From Gryllotalpicola daejeonensis (GTDB lineage: Bacteria; Actinomycetota; Actinomycetes; Actinomycetales; Microbacteriaceae), in assembly GCF_039538145.1 (NCBI RefSeq), contig NZ_BAABBV010000001.1:992001-1056000 (forward strand): a stretch of DNA of 64,000 nt. Direction: 5' to 3'. Shown in pieces: positions 25,996 through 35,256 of the stretch (positions are counted from its first letter, which is position 1; each line of letters starts with the position of its first letter). The notes beneath the pieces are model-generated. The model was not told where the DNA came from. It was given only the letters and a program-made list of their open reading frames with translations, and ran no database searches. The translations under genes and the position numbers were made by a program.

Positions 25996-26757
25996 ATGCC
26001 CATTCACGTGGTCGTCGCCGACGCGATCCGCGAGCGCATCCGCTCGGGGGAACTGGCGGTCGGCGCACCGCTTCCGTCTGAATCCGAGCTCGGCGCCCAG
26101 TTCGGCGCGAGCCGCGGGCCGGTGCGTCAGGCGCTCGCGCAGCTGCGCAACGAGGGGCTCATCGAGACGAGCCAGGGCCGGGTGCCGACCGTGCTCGGCC
26201 GCCCGCTCGCGCAGTCGATCGATGACTTCTTCTCGTTCAGCGCGTGGGTGCAGGCAACGGGGCGCACCCCGGGGCAGCACACCATCGAACTGGCCTGGCG
26301 AGTGCCGCCTGCGGCCGTCGCGGAGAAGCTGAAGCTCGCGGCATCCGATCGCGCCGTCAGCATCGTGCGTCGTCGCTCGATCGACGGTCAGCCGGCCATG
26401 CTCGAGCGCAGCTGGTACATCTCGGAGGCCGGCCGTCAGCTCTTCGACTTCGACCCGGACGACGGGTCGATCTTCGGCACGCTCATCGAGCGCGGAGTGC
26501 CGCTCGACATCGGCACCCACACGATCGACGCCGTGGCCGCGAACGTGCTCGACGCCGAGCAGCTCGAGGTGCCGCTCGGCACTCCCCTGCTGCGTGTCGA
26601 ACGCGTGACCACCTCGAGCTCGGGGCAGGTCATCGAATACGCGGAAGACCGCTATCGCACCGATCGGGCGAAGCTCGCGATTCGCAACTCGCGCACCACC
26701 TCGGCCGTGTCGCGGCCGAGCATCGCTCGACTCGCCGCCCCGTCAGGGCTGGCCTGA
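25996..26757 (+). CDS. GntR-family (HutC/UTRA) transcriptional regulator
   Basis: A 253-residue regulator. Residues 1-70 are a winged HTH (LPSESELGAQFGASRGPVRQ then ALAQLRNEGLIETSQGR), and the remainder is a UTRA ligand-binding domain ending in VIEYAEDRYRTDRAKLAI. It probably senses an organophosphonate or metabolite and controls the divergent oxidoreductase/importer operon and itself. The ATG at 25996 is chosen; GTG at 25990 is in frame. It is followed by the phosphonatase-like gene after 16 bp, so the two are co-transcribed. Confidence 0.9.
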   Translation: MPIHVVVADAIRERIRSGELAVGAPLPSESELGAQFGASRGPVRQALAQLRNEGLIETSQGRVPTVLGRPLAQSIDDFFSFSAWVQATGRTPGQHTIELAWRVPPAAVAEKLKLAASDRAVSIVRRRSIDGQPAMLERSWYISEAGRQLFDFDPDDGSIFGTLIERGVPLDIGTHTIDAVAANVLDAEQLEVPLGTPLLRVERVTTSSSGQVIEYAEDRYRTDRAKLAIRNSRTTSAVSRPSIARLAAPSGLA

Positions 26758-26773
26758 TCAGAAAGGTGGTCGC

Positions 26774-27475
26774 ATGACCATTCGCCTCGTCTCGCTCGAC
26801 ATGGCGGGAACCACCATTGCCGAGGCCGGCACCGTGTATGCCGTGCTGCGCTCGACCGTCGAAGACGCCACGGGCAAGACCATCAGCGACGAGCTGCTCT
26901 CGAAGTGGGGCGGCACGAGCAAGCACGCCGCGATCGGCGGCCTGCTCGAGGCCCTCGGCGAGAGCACCGACCGGCAGGACGAGCTGTTCGAGCAGTTCCG
27001 CACCACGCTGCGGGCGCAGTACCTCGCCGACAAGCCGACCATCATCCCCGGAGTGCGGGAAGCGGTCGCCTCGCTGCGCGCCTCGGGCGTCAAGGTCGCG
27101 CTGCAGACGGGGTACTCGCGCGACGTCGCCGAGCTGCTGCTCGAGATCGTCGGCTGGAAGGTCGGCTCGGGTGACGACGCCGACGTCGATGCTCTCGTCA
27201 CCTCTGACGAGGTGCCGGCCTCGCGCCCCGAGCCGTTCCTGATCTACCGCACGATGGAGCTCACCGGCGTCGACACCCCGTCAGAGGTGCTCGTCGCCGG
27301 CGACACCGCGAACGACCTCGGCGCGGGCGTCGCCGCCGGCGTGCGCTACATCGTCGGGGTGCTCACCGGCGCGTACACCGCCGAAGAGCTCGGCCGCCAC
27401 CGCCACACCCACCTGCTGCCGTCGGTGGCCGACATCCCGTCGCTGCTCGAGCGAGACGGCGAACTGCCCGCTTAA
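26774..27475 (+). CDS. Phosphonatase-like HAD hydrolase (TIGR03351 type)
   Basis: A 233-residue HAD-superfamily enzyme with the N-terminal motif SLDMAGTTIAE. DxAGT replaces the usual DxDxT and is typical of PhnX-type phosphonatases. A lysine in the cap (WGGTSKHAAI) could be the Schiff-base residue, and an arginine precedes the C-terminal acid motif VLVAGDTANDLGAG (ASRPEPFLIY). These features suggest cleavage of the C-P bond of a 2-oxoalkylphosphonate. Members of this family are known to occur with FAD oxidoreductases rather than with PhnW, exactly as here. The ATG has an AAGGTGG site. It overlaps the convergent LLM gene by 4 bp. Confidence 0.87.
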   Translation: MTIRLVSLDMAGTTIAEAGTVYAVLRSTVEDATGKTISDELLSKWGGTSKHAAIGGLLEALGESTDRQDELFEQFRTTLRAQYLADKPTIIPGVREAVASLRASGVKVALQTGYSRDVAELLLEIVGWKVGSGDDADVDALVTSDEVPASRPEPFLIYRTMELTGVDTPSEVLVAGDTANDLGAGVAAGVRYIVGVLTGAYTAEELGRHRHTHLLPSVADIPSLLERDGELPA

Positions 27476-28263
27476 AGCGCGTCGCGCCAGGCGAGGGCTG
27501 CCTTGATCGTGTCGAGGTCCTTGCGGTAGTCGGGGCCCGAGATGCCGATCGTGAAGAGGCGCACCCCGGCCTCGACGAGCGCGTCGCCTGAGGCCGCGAG
27601 GTCGCCCTTGCCGAAGGTCGACGACAGCGTGATCTCGTTGACGTCGCGGCCGACCGCCTCGCAGTGCTGCGCGAGAATCGCCTTCTTGCGGTTCAGGGTC
27701 TCGAGGTCGCTGAAGCTGTGCCAGATGTCGGCGTGCTTGGCAACGATGCGCAGGGTCTTCTTCTCTCCCCCGCCGCCGATCAGCACCGGGATGTCGCGGG
27801 TCGGCGCGGGGTTGAGCTTCGTCCAGCGCTCCTCGATGCGGGGCAGCGATTCGGCGAGCGCGTCCAGTCGCGAGCCGGCGGTGCCGAACTCGTAGCCGTA
27901 CTCGTCGTAGTCGCGCTCGAACCAGCCCGAGCCGATGCCGAAGATCAGGCGGCCGGTGCCCCCGTCGCGCGCTGAGATGTGGTCGACGGACCTGGCCATG
28001 TCGGCCAGCAGCTCGGGGTTCCGGTACGAGTTGCAGGTGACCAGGCATCCGAATTCGACATGCGTGGTCTGCTCAGCCCAGGCCGCCAGCATCGTCCAGC
28101 CCTCGAAATGAAGCCCGTCGGGCTCGCCCGAGAGCGGGTAGAAGTGGTCCCAGTTGAAGAGGACGTCGACGCCGAGCTGCTCGAGCTCGACGACGGTGTC
28201 GCGGATCTGCTGGTAGGACGCGTGCTGGGGGGCGATCTGAACGCCGATTCGTACCTGGGTCAC
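27472..28263 (-). CDS. LLM-class F420-dependent oxidoreductase
   Basis: A 263-residue luciferase-like (beta/alpha)8 barrel protein. The motifs DVLFNWDHFYPL, FGCLVTCNSYRNPELLADM, LIFGIGSGWFERDYDEYGYEFG and IPVLIGGGGEKKTLRIVAKHAD are characteristic of actinobacterial F420-dependent members. The substrate is unknown. The start is GTG at 28263. A TATAAG hexamer ends nine bases upstream. It ends within the last bases of the phosphonatase-like gene, converging with it. Confidence 0.88.
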   Translation of the reverse strand: MTQVRIGVQIAPQHASYQQIRDTVVELEQLGVDVLFNWDHFYPLSGEPDGLHFEGWTMLAAWAEQTTHVEFGCLVTCNSYRNPELLADMARSVDHISARDGGTGRLIFGIGSGWFERDYDEYGYEFGTAGSRLDALAESLPRIEERWTKLNPAPTRDIPVLIGGGGEKKTLRIVAKHADIWHSFSDLETLNRKKAILAQHCEAVGRDVNEITLSSTFGKGDLAASGDALVEAGVRLFTIGISGPDYRKDLDTIKAALAWRDAL

Positions 28264-28291
28264 GTTCCCGACCTTATACAGATGCGCCCCC

Positions 28292-28297
28292 TAGCAT
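28292..28297 (+). promoter_or_regulatory. -10 element of the polymer-export operon, leaderless type (TAGCAT)
   Basis: TAGCAT, seven bases, then the GTG at 28305. Confidence 0.45.
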
Positions 28298-28304
28298 TGA
28301 GGCC

Positions 28305-29123
28305 GTGACCAGCTCGACCGCGGTGCGCCCCGCACAGCGCACGCCCTTCGCCAGATACCGCCACTCGCTGTGGCTGCTGACGAAGCGCGATCTCTCGGTG
28401 CGCTACACCACGAACGCGCTCGGCTACGTGTGGTCGATTCTCGACCCGCTGCTGATGTCGCTCATCTACTTCTTCGTCTTCGTGCTGGTCATGCACCGCG
28501 GCGATCATGGCGAGCAGCCGTACATCGTGTACCTCATGGCGGGCCTGTTGCCGTGGACCTGGTTCAACAGCACGATCACGGATGCCTCGCGAGTCTTCAA
28601 CAAAGAGGCGAAGCTCGTCCGCTCGGTGAAGCTCCCCCAGTCGCTCTGGGTGGCGCGCATCGTGCTGTCAAAGGGCATCGAGTATGTGGCATCCCTCGCT
28701 GTCCTCGTGATCTTCGCGGTGCTCGCCCATGCCCCTGTGACGGCCCACATCGTGTGGTTCCCGCTCGGTCTCGTGCTGCAGGCGATTCTGGTCTACGGGC
28801 TGGGGCTGATCGTCGCGCCGCTGACCGTGTTCTACAAGGACCTCGAGCGGGCGATCCGGCTGATTCTGCGGTTGCTGTTCTACGCATCGGCCGTGCTGTA
28901 TTCGCCGAACGAGTGGCCGCAGGACTTCCACGGCTTCCCGATCGGGCGCATTCTCGAGCTGAACCCGCTCACCGGCATCATGGGCCTGTACCGCTGCGCG
29001 TTCTGGCCGAAGGAGCTGCAGTTCGGCCACGTGATCGTCTCGGCGGTCGGCTCGCTCGTCATCCTCGGCATCGGCATGCTCGTGTTCCGCCGCTCGGTGC
29101 CCGCCGTCTTGAAGGAGATGTGA
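28305..29123 (+). CDS. ABC-2 polysaccharide/teichoic acid exporter permease (Wzm/TagG-like)
   Basis: A 272-residue permease with six hydrophobic segments and the family motifs LTKRDLSVRYTTNALGYVWS and PLTVFYKDLERAIRLILRLLFYASAVLYS. With the next gene it would flip or export lipid-linked surface polymer from the cytoplasm. Its start is GTG at 28305. It shares one base with the next start (TGATG), so permease and ATPase are coupled. Confidence 0.9.
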   Translation: MTSSTAVRPAQRTPFARYRHSLWLLTKRDLSVRYTTNALGYVWSILDPLLMSLIYFFVFVLVMHRGDHGEQPYIVYLMAGLLPWTWFNSTITDASRVFNKEAKLVRSVKLPQSLWVARIVLSKGIEYVASLAVLVIFAVLAHAPVTAHIVWFPLGLVLQAILVYGLGLIVAPLTVFYKDLERAIRLILRLLFYASAVLYSPNEWPQDFHGFPIGRILELNPLTGIMGLYRCAFWPKELQFGHVIVSAVGSLVILGIGMLVFRRSVPAVLKEM

Positions 29124-29911
29124 TGGTCGCGGTGGATTCCACGCCGGCCGTCGCGACCGGCGGCAGCGGTGCTGTCATCGAGGTGCGCGGCCTCGGCATC
29201 CATTTCAAGCGCAACAAGCGCGCCAAGCGGTCGTTCAAGGACCTGTTCTCGTCGCGCAGGCGCCGAGCGCGCCCCGACGAGTTCTGGGCGCTGCGGAACG
29301 TCTCGTTCGACATCCGCCCCGGAGAGGCCATCGGCGTCGTCGGGCGCAACGGCCAGGGCAAGTCGACATTGCTGAAGCTGATCGCCGGAGTGCTGATTCC
29401 CGACGAGGGGTCGGTGCGGGTGCGCCAGGGTGTCGCGCCGCTGATCGAGATCACGGGCGGGTTCGTCGACGACCTGTCGGTGCGCGACAACGTCTATCTG
29501 ACCGCCGGCCTGCACGGCATGACGAAGCGGCAGATCGACGCGAAGTTCGACGAGATCGTCGCGTTCGCCGAGATCCCGGGCTTCCTCGACACGCCCTACA
29601 AGCACCTGTCGTCCGGAATGAAGGTGCGCATCGCGTTCAGCGTGATCACGCAGCTCGAAGAGCCGATTCTGATCGTCGACGAGGTGCTCGCGGTCGGCGA
29701 CAAGGCGTTCCGAGAGAAGTGCTACGCGCGCATCGAGGAGCTGCTCGCCGCCGGGCGCACGCTGTTCTTCGTGTCGCACTCCGAGCGCGACCTGCGCCGG
29801 TTCTGCTCACGCGGGCTCTACCTGAAGAAGGGCGAGCTCGTGATGGACGGCGCGATCGACGACGTGCTCGACCGCTACAACGCGGACTACAACATGGGGC
29901 CGGCCGCCTGA
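29123..29911 (+). CDS. Polysaccharide/teichoic acid exporter ATPase (Wzt/TagH-like)
   Basis: A 262-residue ATPase with Walker A GRNGQGKSTLLKLIAG, ABC signature LSSGMKVRIAFSV and Walker B ILIVDEVLAVGD, all in the form used by polysaccharide and O-antigen exporters. Between strand one and Walker A it has a basic insert (KRNKRAKRSFKDLFSSRRRR) common in this group. It stops soon after the nucleotide domain and lacks a C-terminal carbohydrate-binding domain. GAAGGAG precedes the ATG at 29123. The gene is followed four bases later by a tandem intergenic repeat. The polymer may be made by the glycerophosphotransferases at 40-45 kb. Confidence 0.92.
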   Translation: MVAVDSTPAVATGGSGAVIEVRGLGIHFKRNKRAKRSFKDLFSSRRRRARPDEFWALRNVSFDIRPGEAIGVVGRNGQGKSTLLKLIAGVLIPDEGSVRVRQGVAPLIEITGGFVDDLSVRDNVYLTAGLHGMTKRQIDAKFDEIVAFAEIPGFLDTPYKHLSSGMKVRIAFSVITQLEEPILIVDEVLAVGDKAFREKCYARIEELLAAGRTLFFVSHSERDLRRFCSRGLYLKKGELVMDGAIDDVLDRYNADYNMGPAA

Positions 29912-29914
29912 CAC

Positions 29915-30053
29915 TCGACCGTTGAGGAGCACGCGGAGATCGCGGGGCGCCCTTCCGTCTCGACCGTTGAGGAGCACGCGGAGATCGCGGGGCGCCCCTT
30001 CCGTCTCGATCGTTGAGGAGCACGCGAAGCTTGCGGAGCGCGCGTCTCGAAAC
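29915..30053 (+). repeat. Dispersed intergenic repeat, three tandem copies
   Basis: Three copies of a 45-46 bp unit beginning TCGAYCGTTGAGGAGCACGC start at 29915, 29960 and 30006. The first two are nearly identical; the third is diverged and ends CGCGCGTCTCGAAACG. The same family occurs inverted at 49013-49108 and 50338-50388. The remaining bases to 30186 hold no gene I can support. Confidence 0.85.
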
Positions 30054-30186
30054 GATGCCCACACGCCGTCCCCTCGCGCGCACTTGCACGAAAGCACCAA
30101 TTTTGCGTTGCGCGCCTCTTCCCCAGCACAGGCACGTCGCGCCCGCCGCTTCCCACGTTTCGAGCGGTGGTGTCGGATGCCGCACC

Positions 30187-30192
30187 TAACGT
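30187..30192 (+). promoter_or_regulatory. -10 element of the gene at 30200, leaderless type (TAACGT)
   Basis: TAACGT, seven bases, then ATG at 30200. Confidence 0.45.
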
Positions 30193-30199
30193 CCGTCGC

Positions 30200-30478
30200 A
30201 TGACAGACGTGCCGCTTGCCTATCCCGTTCCGTGGCTCTTCATTCGAGACCACGCGCCGACCTACGGCTTGAAGAATGCGAGCCTCGAGACGCTGAGGCA
30301 TGTGTGGGTCGCGGTGATCGGGTCGGGCAGCGTGCCGGACCACACACCGATGGTCGTTGCGCCCGGCGAGACGGTCTGGGTTCCTATCGAGGGCGACGAC
30401 CTCGCCTGGGATTCGTTCTTGAACGTGAGGTGGCGCCGGGAAGACGGCAGTGAATACCTCTGGCGCGCAGCCTTCTAG
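30200..30478 (+). CDS. Hypothetical protein, 92 residues
   Basis: I do not recognise this family. The protein begins MTDVPLAYPVPWLFIRDHAP and is rich in aromatic residues, with a pattern of short beta strands (HVWVAVIGSGS, GETVWVPIEGDD) suggesting a small soluble beta-sandwich. It has no signal peptide or membrane helix. Its stop directly abuts the end of the convergent XRE regulator gene. A -10-like box seven bases before the ATG supports the start. It lies at the boundary of the defence island. Confidence 0.6.
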   Translation: MTDVPLAYPVPWLFIRDHAPTYGLKNASLETLRHVWVAVIGSGSVPDHTPMVVAPGETVWVPIEGDDLAWDSFLNVRWRREDGSEYLWRAAF

Positions 30479-30799
30479 TCAGCGACCCGAGCGCTTGGCA
30501 TCTCGCCGCTTCTTGAGCTCGTCAAGCGGCTCGCGCGGAGCGGTTCGCTCCTTCGCCGGCGGCGTCATCGACTCATCGATGCCGTCGACGAGCTTCGCGA
30601 GCGGCACGCCTAGGGCGCCTGCGATGCGAAGCATGTTGTGGAGATTCGGATTCCTGTAGCCCAGCTCGATCTTGCGATAGCTCGCCTCATCGATCTCTGC
30701 TTCCTCGGCGATCTGGCGCTGCGAAGCGCCGAGCTCCTTGCGCTCGTTCTGCAGCTTCCGGCCAAAGGCTTCCGCGGCAGACGAGATCGGTTCGGGCAT
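30479..30799 (-). CDS. XRE-family HTH regulator next to the type I RM operon
   Basis: A 106-residue protein with a Cro/C1 helix-turn-helix at residues 12-68 (KLQNERKELGASQRQIAEEA, DEASYRKIELGYRNPNLHNM) and a basic, Pro-rich C-terminal tail (PLDELKKRRDAKRSGR). It is divergent from hsdM with a 107-bp gap containing a perfect CGTTAACG palindrome. By position it may time or repress the restriction-modification operon like the C proteins of other RM systems; this is an inference. Confidence 0.85.
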   Translation of the reverse strand: MPEPISSAAEAFGRKLQNERKELGASQRQIAEEAEIDEASYRKIELGYRNPNLHNMLRIAGALGVPLAKLVDGIDESMTPPAKERTAPREPLDELKKRRDAKRSGR

Positions 30800-30852
30800 G
30801 TCCTGAGCGTGCCGCCCGGATGCGGGTAAGCGAAGGTCAACGGCATCCCGTA

Positions 30853-30881
30853 CGTTAACGACACAGGCGTTTTTGTCCTGT
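30853..30881. promoter_or_regulatory. Candidate operator between the XRE gene and hsdM
   Basis: A perfect 8-bp palindrome CGTTAACG (30853-30860) is followed by an ACAGG...CCTGT inverted repeat. Both lie in the divergent control region, a suitable place for the XRE protein to bind. Confidence 0.4.
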
Positions 30882-30906
30882 TGTTGCTTTGACAGGGAGT
30901 GTGCCA

Positions 30907-32472
30907 GTGGCTTCCAAGACCACCCGGACTCAGACGAAGACTCTCGAACAGACGTTATGGGAAGCCGCCGACAAGCTCCGCGGCAACCAAGAGCCGAGCG
31001 AGTACAAGCACATCGTGCTCGGGCTCGTCTTCCTGAAGTACATCTCCGACCGATTCGAAGAGCGCCGCAAGGCGCTGGAGAGTGAGCTCGAGACCGACGG
31101 CATCAAGCCAGAGCGCCGCGCAGAGTTCCTCGAGAGCCGCGACGAGTACACCAGCCAAAACGTCTTCTGGGTCCCCGAGGATGCCCGCTGGTCGTCAGTT
31201 CAGGCGAAGGCGAAACTTCTGTCGATCGGTGAAGACATCGACCGCGCGATGGACCTCATCGAGAAGGAAAATGCAAGCCTTCGCGGAGTACTCCCCCGAA
31301 ACTACGGTCGCGACGGCCTCGACAAGCGCCGCCTCGGCGAGCTCGTCGATCTGATCGGCGGCATCGGCTTCACGACGACGGACGATCACGGCGCGGACGA
31401 TGTGCTCGGCCGCGTCTATGAGTACTTCCTCGGCCAGTTCGCCGGCAAAGAGAGCGGCAAAGACGCCGGTGCCTTCTACACGCCACGCTCGGTCGTGAAA
31501 ACGCTGGTGGAGATGCTGGAACCGTTCCACGGGCGCGTGTACGACCCGGCGGCCGGCTCAGGTGGCATGTTCGTGCAATCCGCCGACTTCGTGAAGGCCC
31601 ATGGCGGCAGCCGCACGGACATCTCGGTCTACGGCCAGGAGTTCGTCGACACGACCTGGAGACTCGCAAAGATGAACCTTGCCCTTCGGGGCATTGAAGC
31701 GGATATGGGTACACATTCTGCCGACTCCTTTCTCGAGGATCTGCACCCCGACCTGCGAGCCGACTTCGTCATCGCGAATCCGCCGTTCAACGTGTCGGAC
31801 TGGTGGCACCCGCGCCTTGCTAATGACCCGCGCTGGGTCTACGGCACTCCCCCGCAGGGCAATGCGAATTTTGCGTGGGTGCAGCACTTCATCTACCACC
31901 TGAGCCCCAAGGGGACTGCAGGCTTCGTGCTCGCGAACGGTTCCCTGAGCTCAAAGACGGGCGGTGAGGGCGAGATACGCCAACGCCTCGTCGAAGCGGA
32001 CCTCGTCGATTGCATCGTCGCTATGCCCGACAGGCTCTTCTTCAACACAGCCATCCCCGTCTCGCTCTGGTTCATTTCGAAGGACCGCCACGGAGGCGAG
32101 CACCGCCGCCGAACTGGCGAGGTCTTGTTCATCGACGCTCGCGGACTCGGTTCGATGGCGACCCGTCGACTCCGTGAACTCAGCGACGAAGACATCGAGC
32201 AGATTGCGGACACGTATCACTCTTGGCGAACCGAAGGGGGCACTTACGAAGACATACCGGGCTTTGCGGCATCGGCGCCGTTCGCGGAAATTGCTCGACG
32301 TGACTTCGTACTGACCCCGGGACGCTACGTCGGCTCCAGGGCAGAAGCAGTAGACGATGAACCGATCGCCGAAAAGCTCGCACGCTTGCAAGCGCAGTTG
32401 TTTGCGGAGTTCGATCGTGGCGGCGAGTTGGAGCAAGAGATCCGCGCTCGGCTCACCGAGTTGCAGTCATGA
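30907..32472 (+). CDS. hsdM: Type I restriction-modification methyltransferase subunit HsdM
   Basis: HsdM supplies the N6-adenine methyltransferase activity of the type I complex, M2S for methylation and R2M2S for restriction. The 521-residue product has an N-terminal HsdM helical domain (TLWEAADKLRGNQEPSEYKH), the SAM-binding motif YDPAAGSGGMF and the catalytic NPPF motif (VIANPPFN). The GTG at 30907 has an AGGGAG site seven bases upstream; a TTG at 30889 and a GTG at 30901 are in frame but have no better site. Its stop overlaps the hsdS start (ATGA). Confidence 0.96.
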   Translation: MASKTTRTQTKTLEQTLWEAADKLRGNQEPSEYKHIVLGLVFLKYISDRFEERRKALESELETDGIKPERRAEFLESRDEYTSQNVFWVPEDARWSSVQAKAKLLSIGEDIDRAMDLIEKENASLRGVLPRNYGRDGLDKRRLGELVDLIGGIGFTTTDDHGADDVLGRVYEYFLGQFAGKESGKDAGAFYTPRSVVKTLVEMLEPFHGRVYDPAAGSGGMFVQSADFVKAHGGSRTDISVYGQEFVDTTWRLAKMNLALRGIEADMGTHSADSFLEDLHPDLRADFVIANPPFNVSDWWHPRLANDPRWVYGTPPQGNANFAWVQHFIYHLSPKGTAGFVLANGSLSSKTGGEGEIRQRLVEADLVDCIVAMPDRLFFNTAIPVSLWFISKDRHGGEHRRRTGEVLFIDARGLGSMATRRLRELSDEDIEQIADTYHSWRTEGGTYEDIPGFAASAPFAEIARRDFVLTPGRYVGSRAEAVDDEPIAEKLARLQAQLFAEFDRGGELEQEIRARLTELQS

Positions 32473-33545
32473 CTTGGCTCAAGACCACCATCGGTGACGT
32501 CTTGCCATTTAAGTACGGCAGGGGACTCCCGGAGCGTGAGCGGTCAGGCAGCGGCCAATTCCGAGTTGTGGGTTCGGGCGGCGTTGCTGGGTCTCATTCC
32601 TTCGCGTTGACATCCGGGCCGAGCGTCGTCATCGGGCGAAAGGGTTCAATCGGAGCCGTGTACTACTTCGCCGAACCCGTCTGGCCGATCGATACCACGT
32701 TCTATGTTCAGGGCAGTGCATCCGTGGATGCCCGGTTCGCGTACTACCTGTTGGGTCAATTGCCGCTCGACAAAATGAACAGCGACAGTGCCGTGCCTGG
32801 ACTAAACCGTGCGCACGCCGAGAGCATAGAAATCGAACTACCTCCGATAGTTCAGCAACGCGAAATCGCGGCGACCTTGGGCGCACTAGACGACAAGATC
32901 GATTCGAACCAGGACTTCGCGGCATCGACCCTCGAACTTATCCGTGCGGGGGTAGAGGGGTCGATTACTGCCGACAGTGAAAAAATCCCTGTCTCGGGAC
33001 TCGCAGAATTCGTGAACGGTGGCGCCTACACAAAGGGCGCAACGGGAGCGGGACGGATGGTGATCCGCATCGCCGAACTAAATTCGGGACCCGGCGATTC
33101 AACGGTCTATACGGACCTCGAGGTACCAGACAACCGGATGGCCCGGCCAGGAGACATATTGATGGCTTGGTCGGGGAGCTTGGGGGTTCATCGGTGGTCC
33201 CGCGACGAAGCGATCATCAATCAACATATCTTCAAGGTCCTACCTTACGACTATCCCGAATGGCTGGTGTACGACCGGATTCAGACGGCCATGCCGACCT
33301 TCCGCGCAATTGCGAGGGACAAAGCCACAACGATGGGGCACATTCAGCGACGGCACCTCATCGAAACGGTCATCAGCCTGCCATCACGCACTGCGACGGA
33401 CGAATTAGACCGGGTGTTCGGCCCGCTCTGGCAGAGGCTCCTCGTAGCTGAACGCGAGAGTATTACCCTCGCAAAATTGCGAGACGCACTTATTCCCGAG
33501 TTGCTAAGTGGGCGGACGCGGACCCCAAGCGGGCTGGATGAGTGA
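32469..33545 (+). CDS. hsdS: Type I restriction-modification specificity subunit HsdS
   Basis: HsdS reads the bipartite DNA target. The 358-residue product has two target-recognition domains (residues about 1-115 and 165-310), each followed by a conserved helical spacer: LPPIVQQREIAATLGALDDK in the middle, and LWQRLLVAERESITLAKLRD near the end. Codon use and base composition are visibly more AT-rich than in flanking genes, as is common for exchanged specificity genes. It overlaps hsdM by 4 bp and the following membrane-protein gene by one base. Confidence 0.93.
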   Translation: MTWLKTTIGDVLPFKYGRGLPERERSGSGQFRVVGSGGVAGSHSFALTSGPSVVIGRKGSIGAVYYFAEPVWPIDTTFYVQGSASVDARFAYYLLGQLPLDKMNSDSAVPGLNRAHAESIEIELPPIVQQREIAATLGALDDKIDSNQDFAASTLELIRAGVEGSITADSEKIPVSGLAEFVNGGAYTKGATGAGRMVIRIAELNSGPGDSTVYTDLEVPDNRMARPGDILMAWSGSLGVHRWSRDEAIINQHIFKVLPYDYPEWLVYDRIQTAMPTFRAIARDKATTMGHIQRRHLIETVISLPSRTATDELDRVFGPLWQRLLVAERESITLAKLRDALIPELLSGRTRTPSGLDE

Positions 33546-35256
33546 TGGCTGTGTCGCCGACCGTGTCGACCGCGATTATCAGCGGACTGGCGTCGATCAT
33601 CTTGATCGCGACCTTGACAATCATCGCCGCTCGAAATTCGTCTGACCAACATTGGCTGCTGCGCGTATCGCTGTTGCCGCTCGTCGGCGCTGTCCTTTTC
33701 GGTCTCTGTTCGGCTTACGCGCTTCTGCTTCGGTTCGCTTTTGGCGCCAAGGATTTCAGATTGCAGGCGGGATCGAGTTCAAGCCCGATCGTTGTCGCAG
33801 CCACATTGATTGCCGGCGGCCTTACTGCCGCCTACGCGGTCCTTCGTCTTCGCGCGCACCTCGTGTCAGAAGAACGAGGACGCCTCGACCGCAACGAGGA
33901 CCGACGCGCCATCGAGAAGCATCGCAGCGATCAAGAGATCGCCTTCGTTGAGCGCTTCTCGAAAGCCGTTGCACTCCTGTCCGCCGATCAATCCATTTCA
34001 CGGATCGCGGGAGCGCACCTGATTCTCGCGCTCGGCGATGAATGGCCCAATGGCGCCCAGCGGTGCTTGGATGTTCTGCTTTCCCATCTGCGTGGCATCC
34101 ATGAGACGCACGCCCTCGAAGCTGAGTCATCCAGCTCTCGCGGAGTAGTTGACGAGATCCGCCTGATAACAGACGAAGTATTCAGGCGACTGCGTGCAAA
34201 CGGCCCAGCGTGGGATGTCGTGGCTGGTGACTTTAGCGAGACCGCTCTCGCAAGCGTCGACTTGGAAGGGATCAAGCCGCTCCACCTTCTAGACCTCCGA
34301 CGAGCTCATGTTCTGGGCAATGTAGCCATCCCTGAGGGGAGCACGCTCACTGTGCCGAGCATGGAGGGCCTTGTCTGTGACGGCCAACTTGACCTCGTGT
34401 GGTCCGCAGGTTGGACGGGCCTCAATATCGCAAAGGCCGAGATCGCAGGCTCAGTCAGTGTCACCGGAAGACTCCTGGGTGACCCAATCGACGCGACCGG
34501 CTTGCGGGCGGAGTCATTGTTGCTGGCCTTTGAGTCCATACAGGCGGACGTCCTCATGGAAACAGCCAAGATCGAGCGCGACTTGGTCATCGGAAACCCC
34601 GGGTTAGGCTGCGAGTTTGGAACGGAGCGAGCACCGGTCAGCGTCTTGTTGAGCAATTCTTCCTTTGAGACTCTGGTCATGCAGCGCGCAGCGCGCGGGC
34701 CGCGGCTCGATCTGCGAGACGCCGTTGGCGCGGTCGACCTCAGCTATTCAAGCTTCGAATTCGAGGTAGATGCGAGCCACCTCGATGCAGGTAGCGGGCT
34801 CTCCCTTCACGGCGCCCGGTTCGACGGCCCGCTCGTCCTGGACGGCGCGGTTGTTCCGGCGACAGTTGATCTGGAGGGTGTCATCCTGTCAGCTGCCGCT
34901 CGGAACGCCCTTCAGTCCTCGGAGTTCCCATTCCGCGATCTCGTTCTTGGGATCGGGAAATCTTCGGCTTCGCCCCGAAGCCTCGCGGACGACCGCCCTT
35001 TCGATTGGAAGGACGCACTGAACCCCCTCAGACAGGAACTAGGAGTGGCGTTCCTGCAAGAGCTCGAAGCCCGCATGTCCTTGATCGAGGCGAATCTCCC
35101 AGTCGATTGGCCGGCAAAGCCCTCGTTTACCGCGCATGTCATGAGCGAAGTGGCTCGCGCAGCCGCGCGCGCCGACGCGCCCGCCGCCTCCAAATATGCC
35201 GTAGAGAGCGCATTACGAGCTCTGATAGAAGAACCTCAGACGGCATGGTCGGGCCG

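Noticed and set aside
29915..30053. Tandem repeats as a CRISPR array
   Set aside because: Units are directly adjacent with no spacers, and single copies occur elsewhere in the window.
35005..35256. In-frame upstream extension of hsdR
   Set aside because: It would lie wholly within the embedded membrane-protein gene, and the ATGA junction at 35257 gives the normal HsdR N-terminus.
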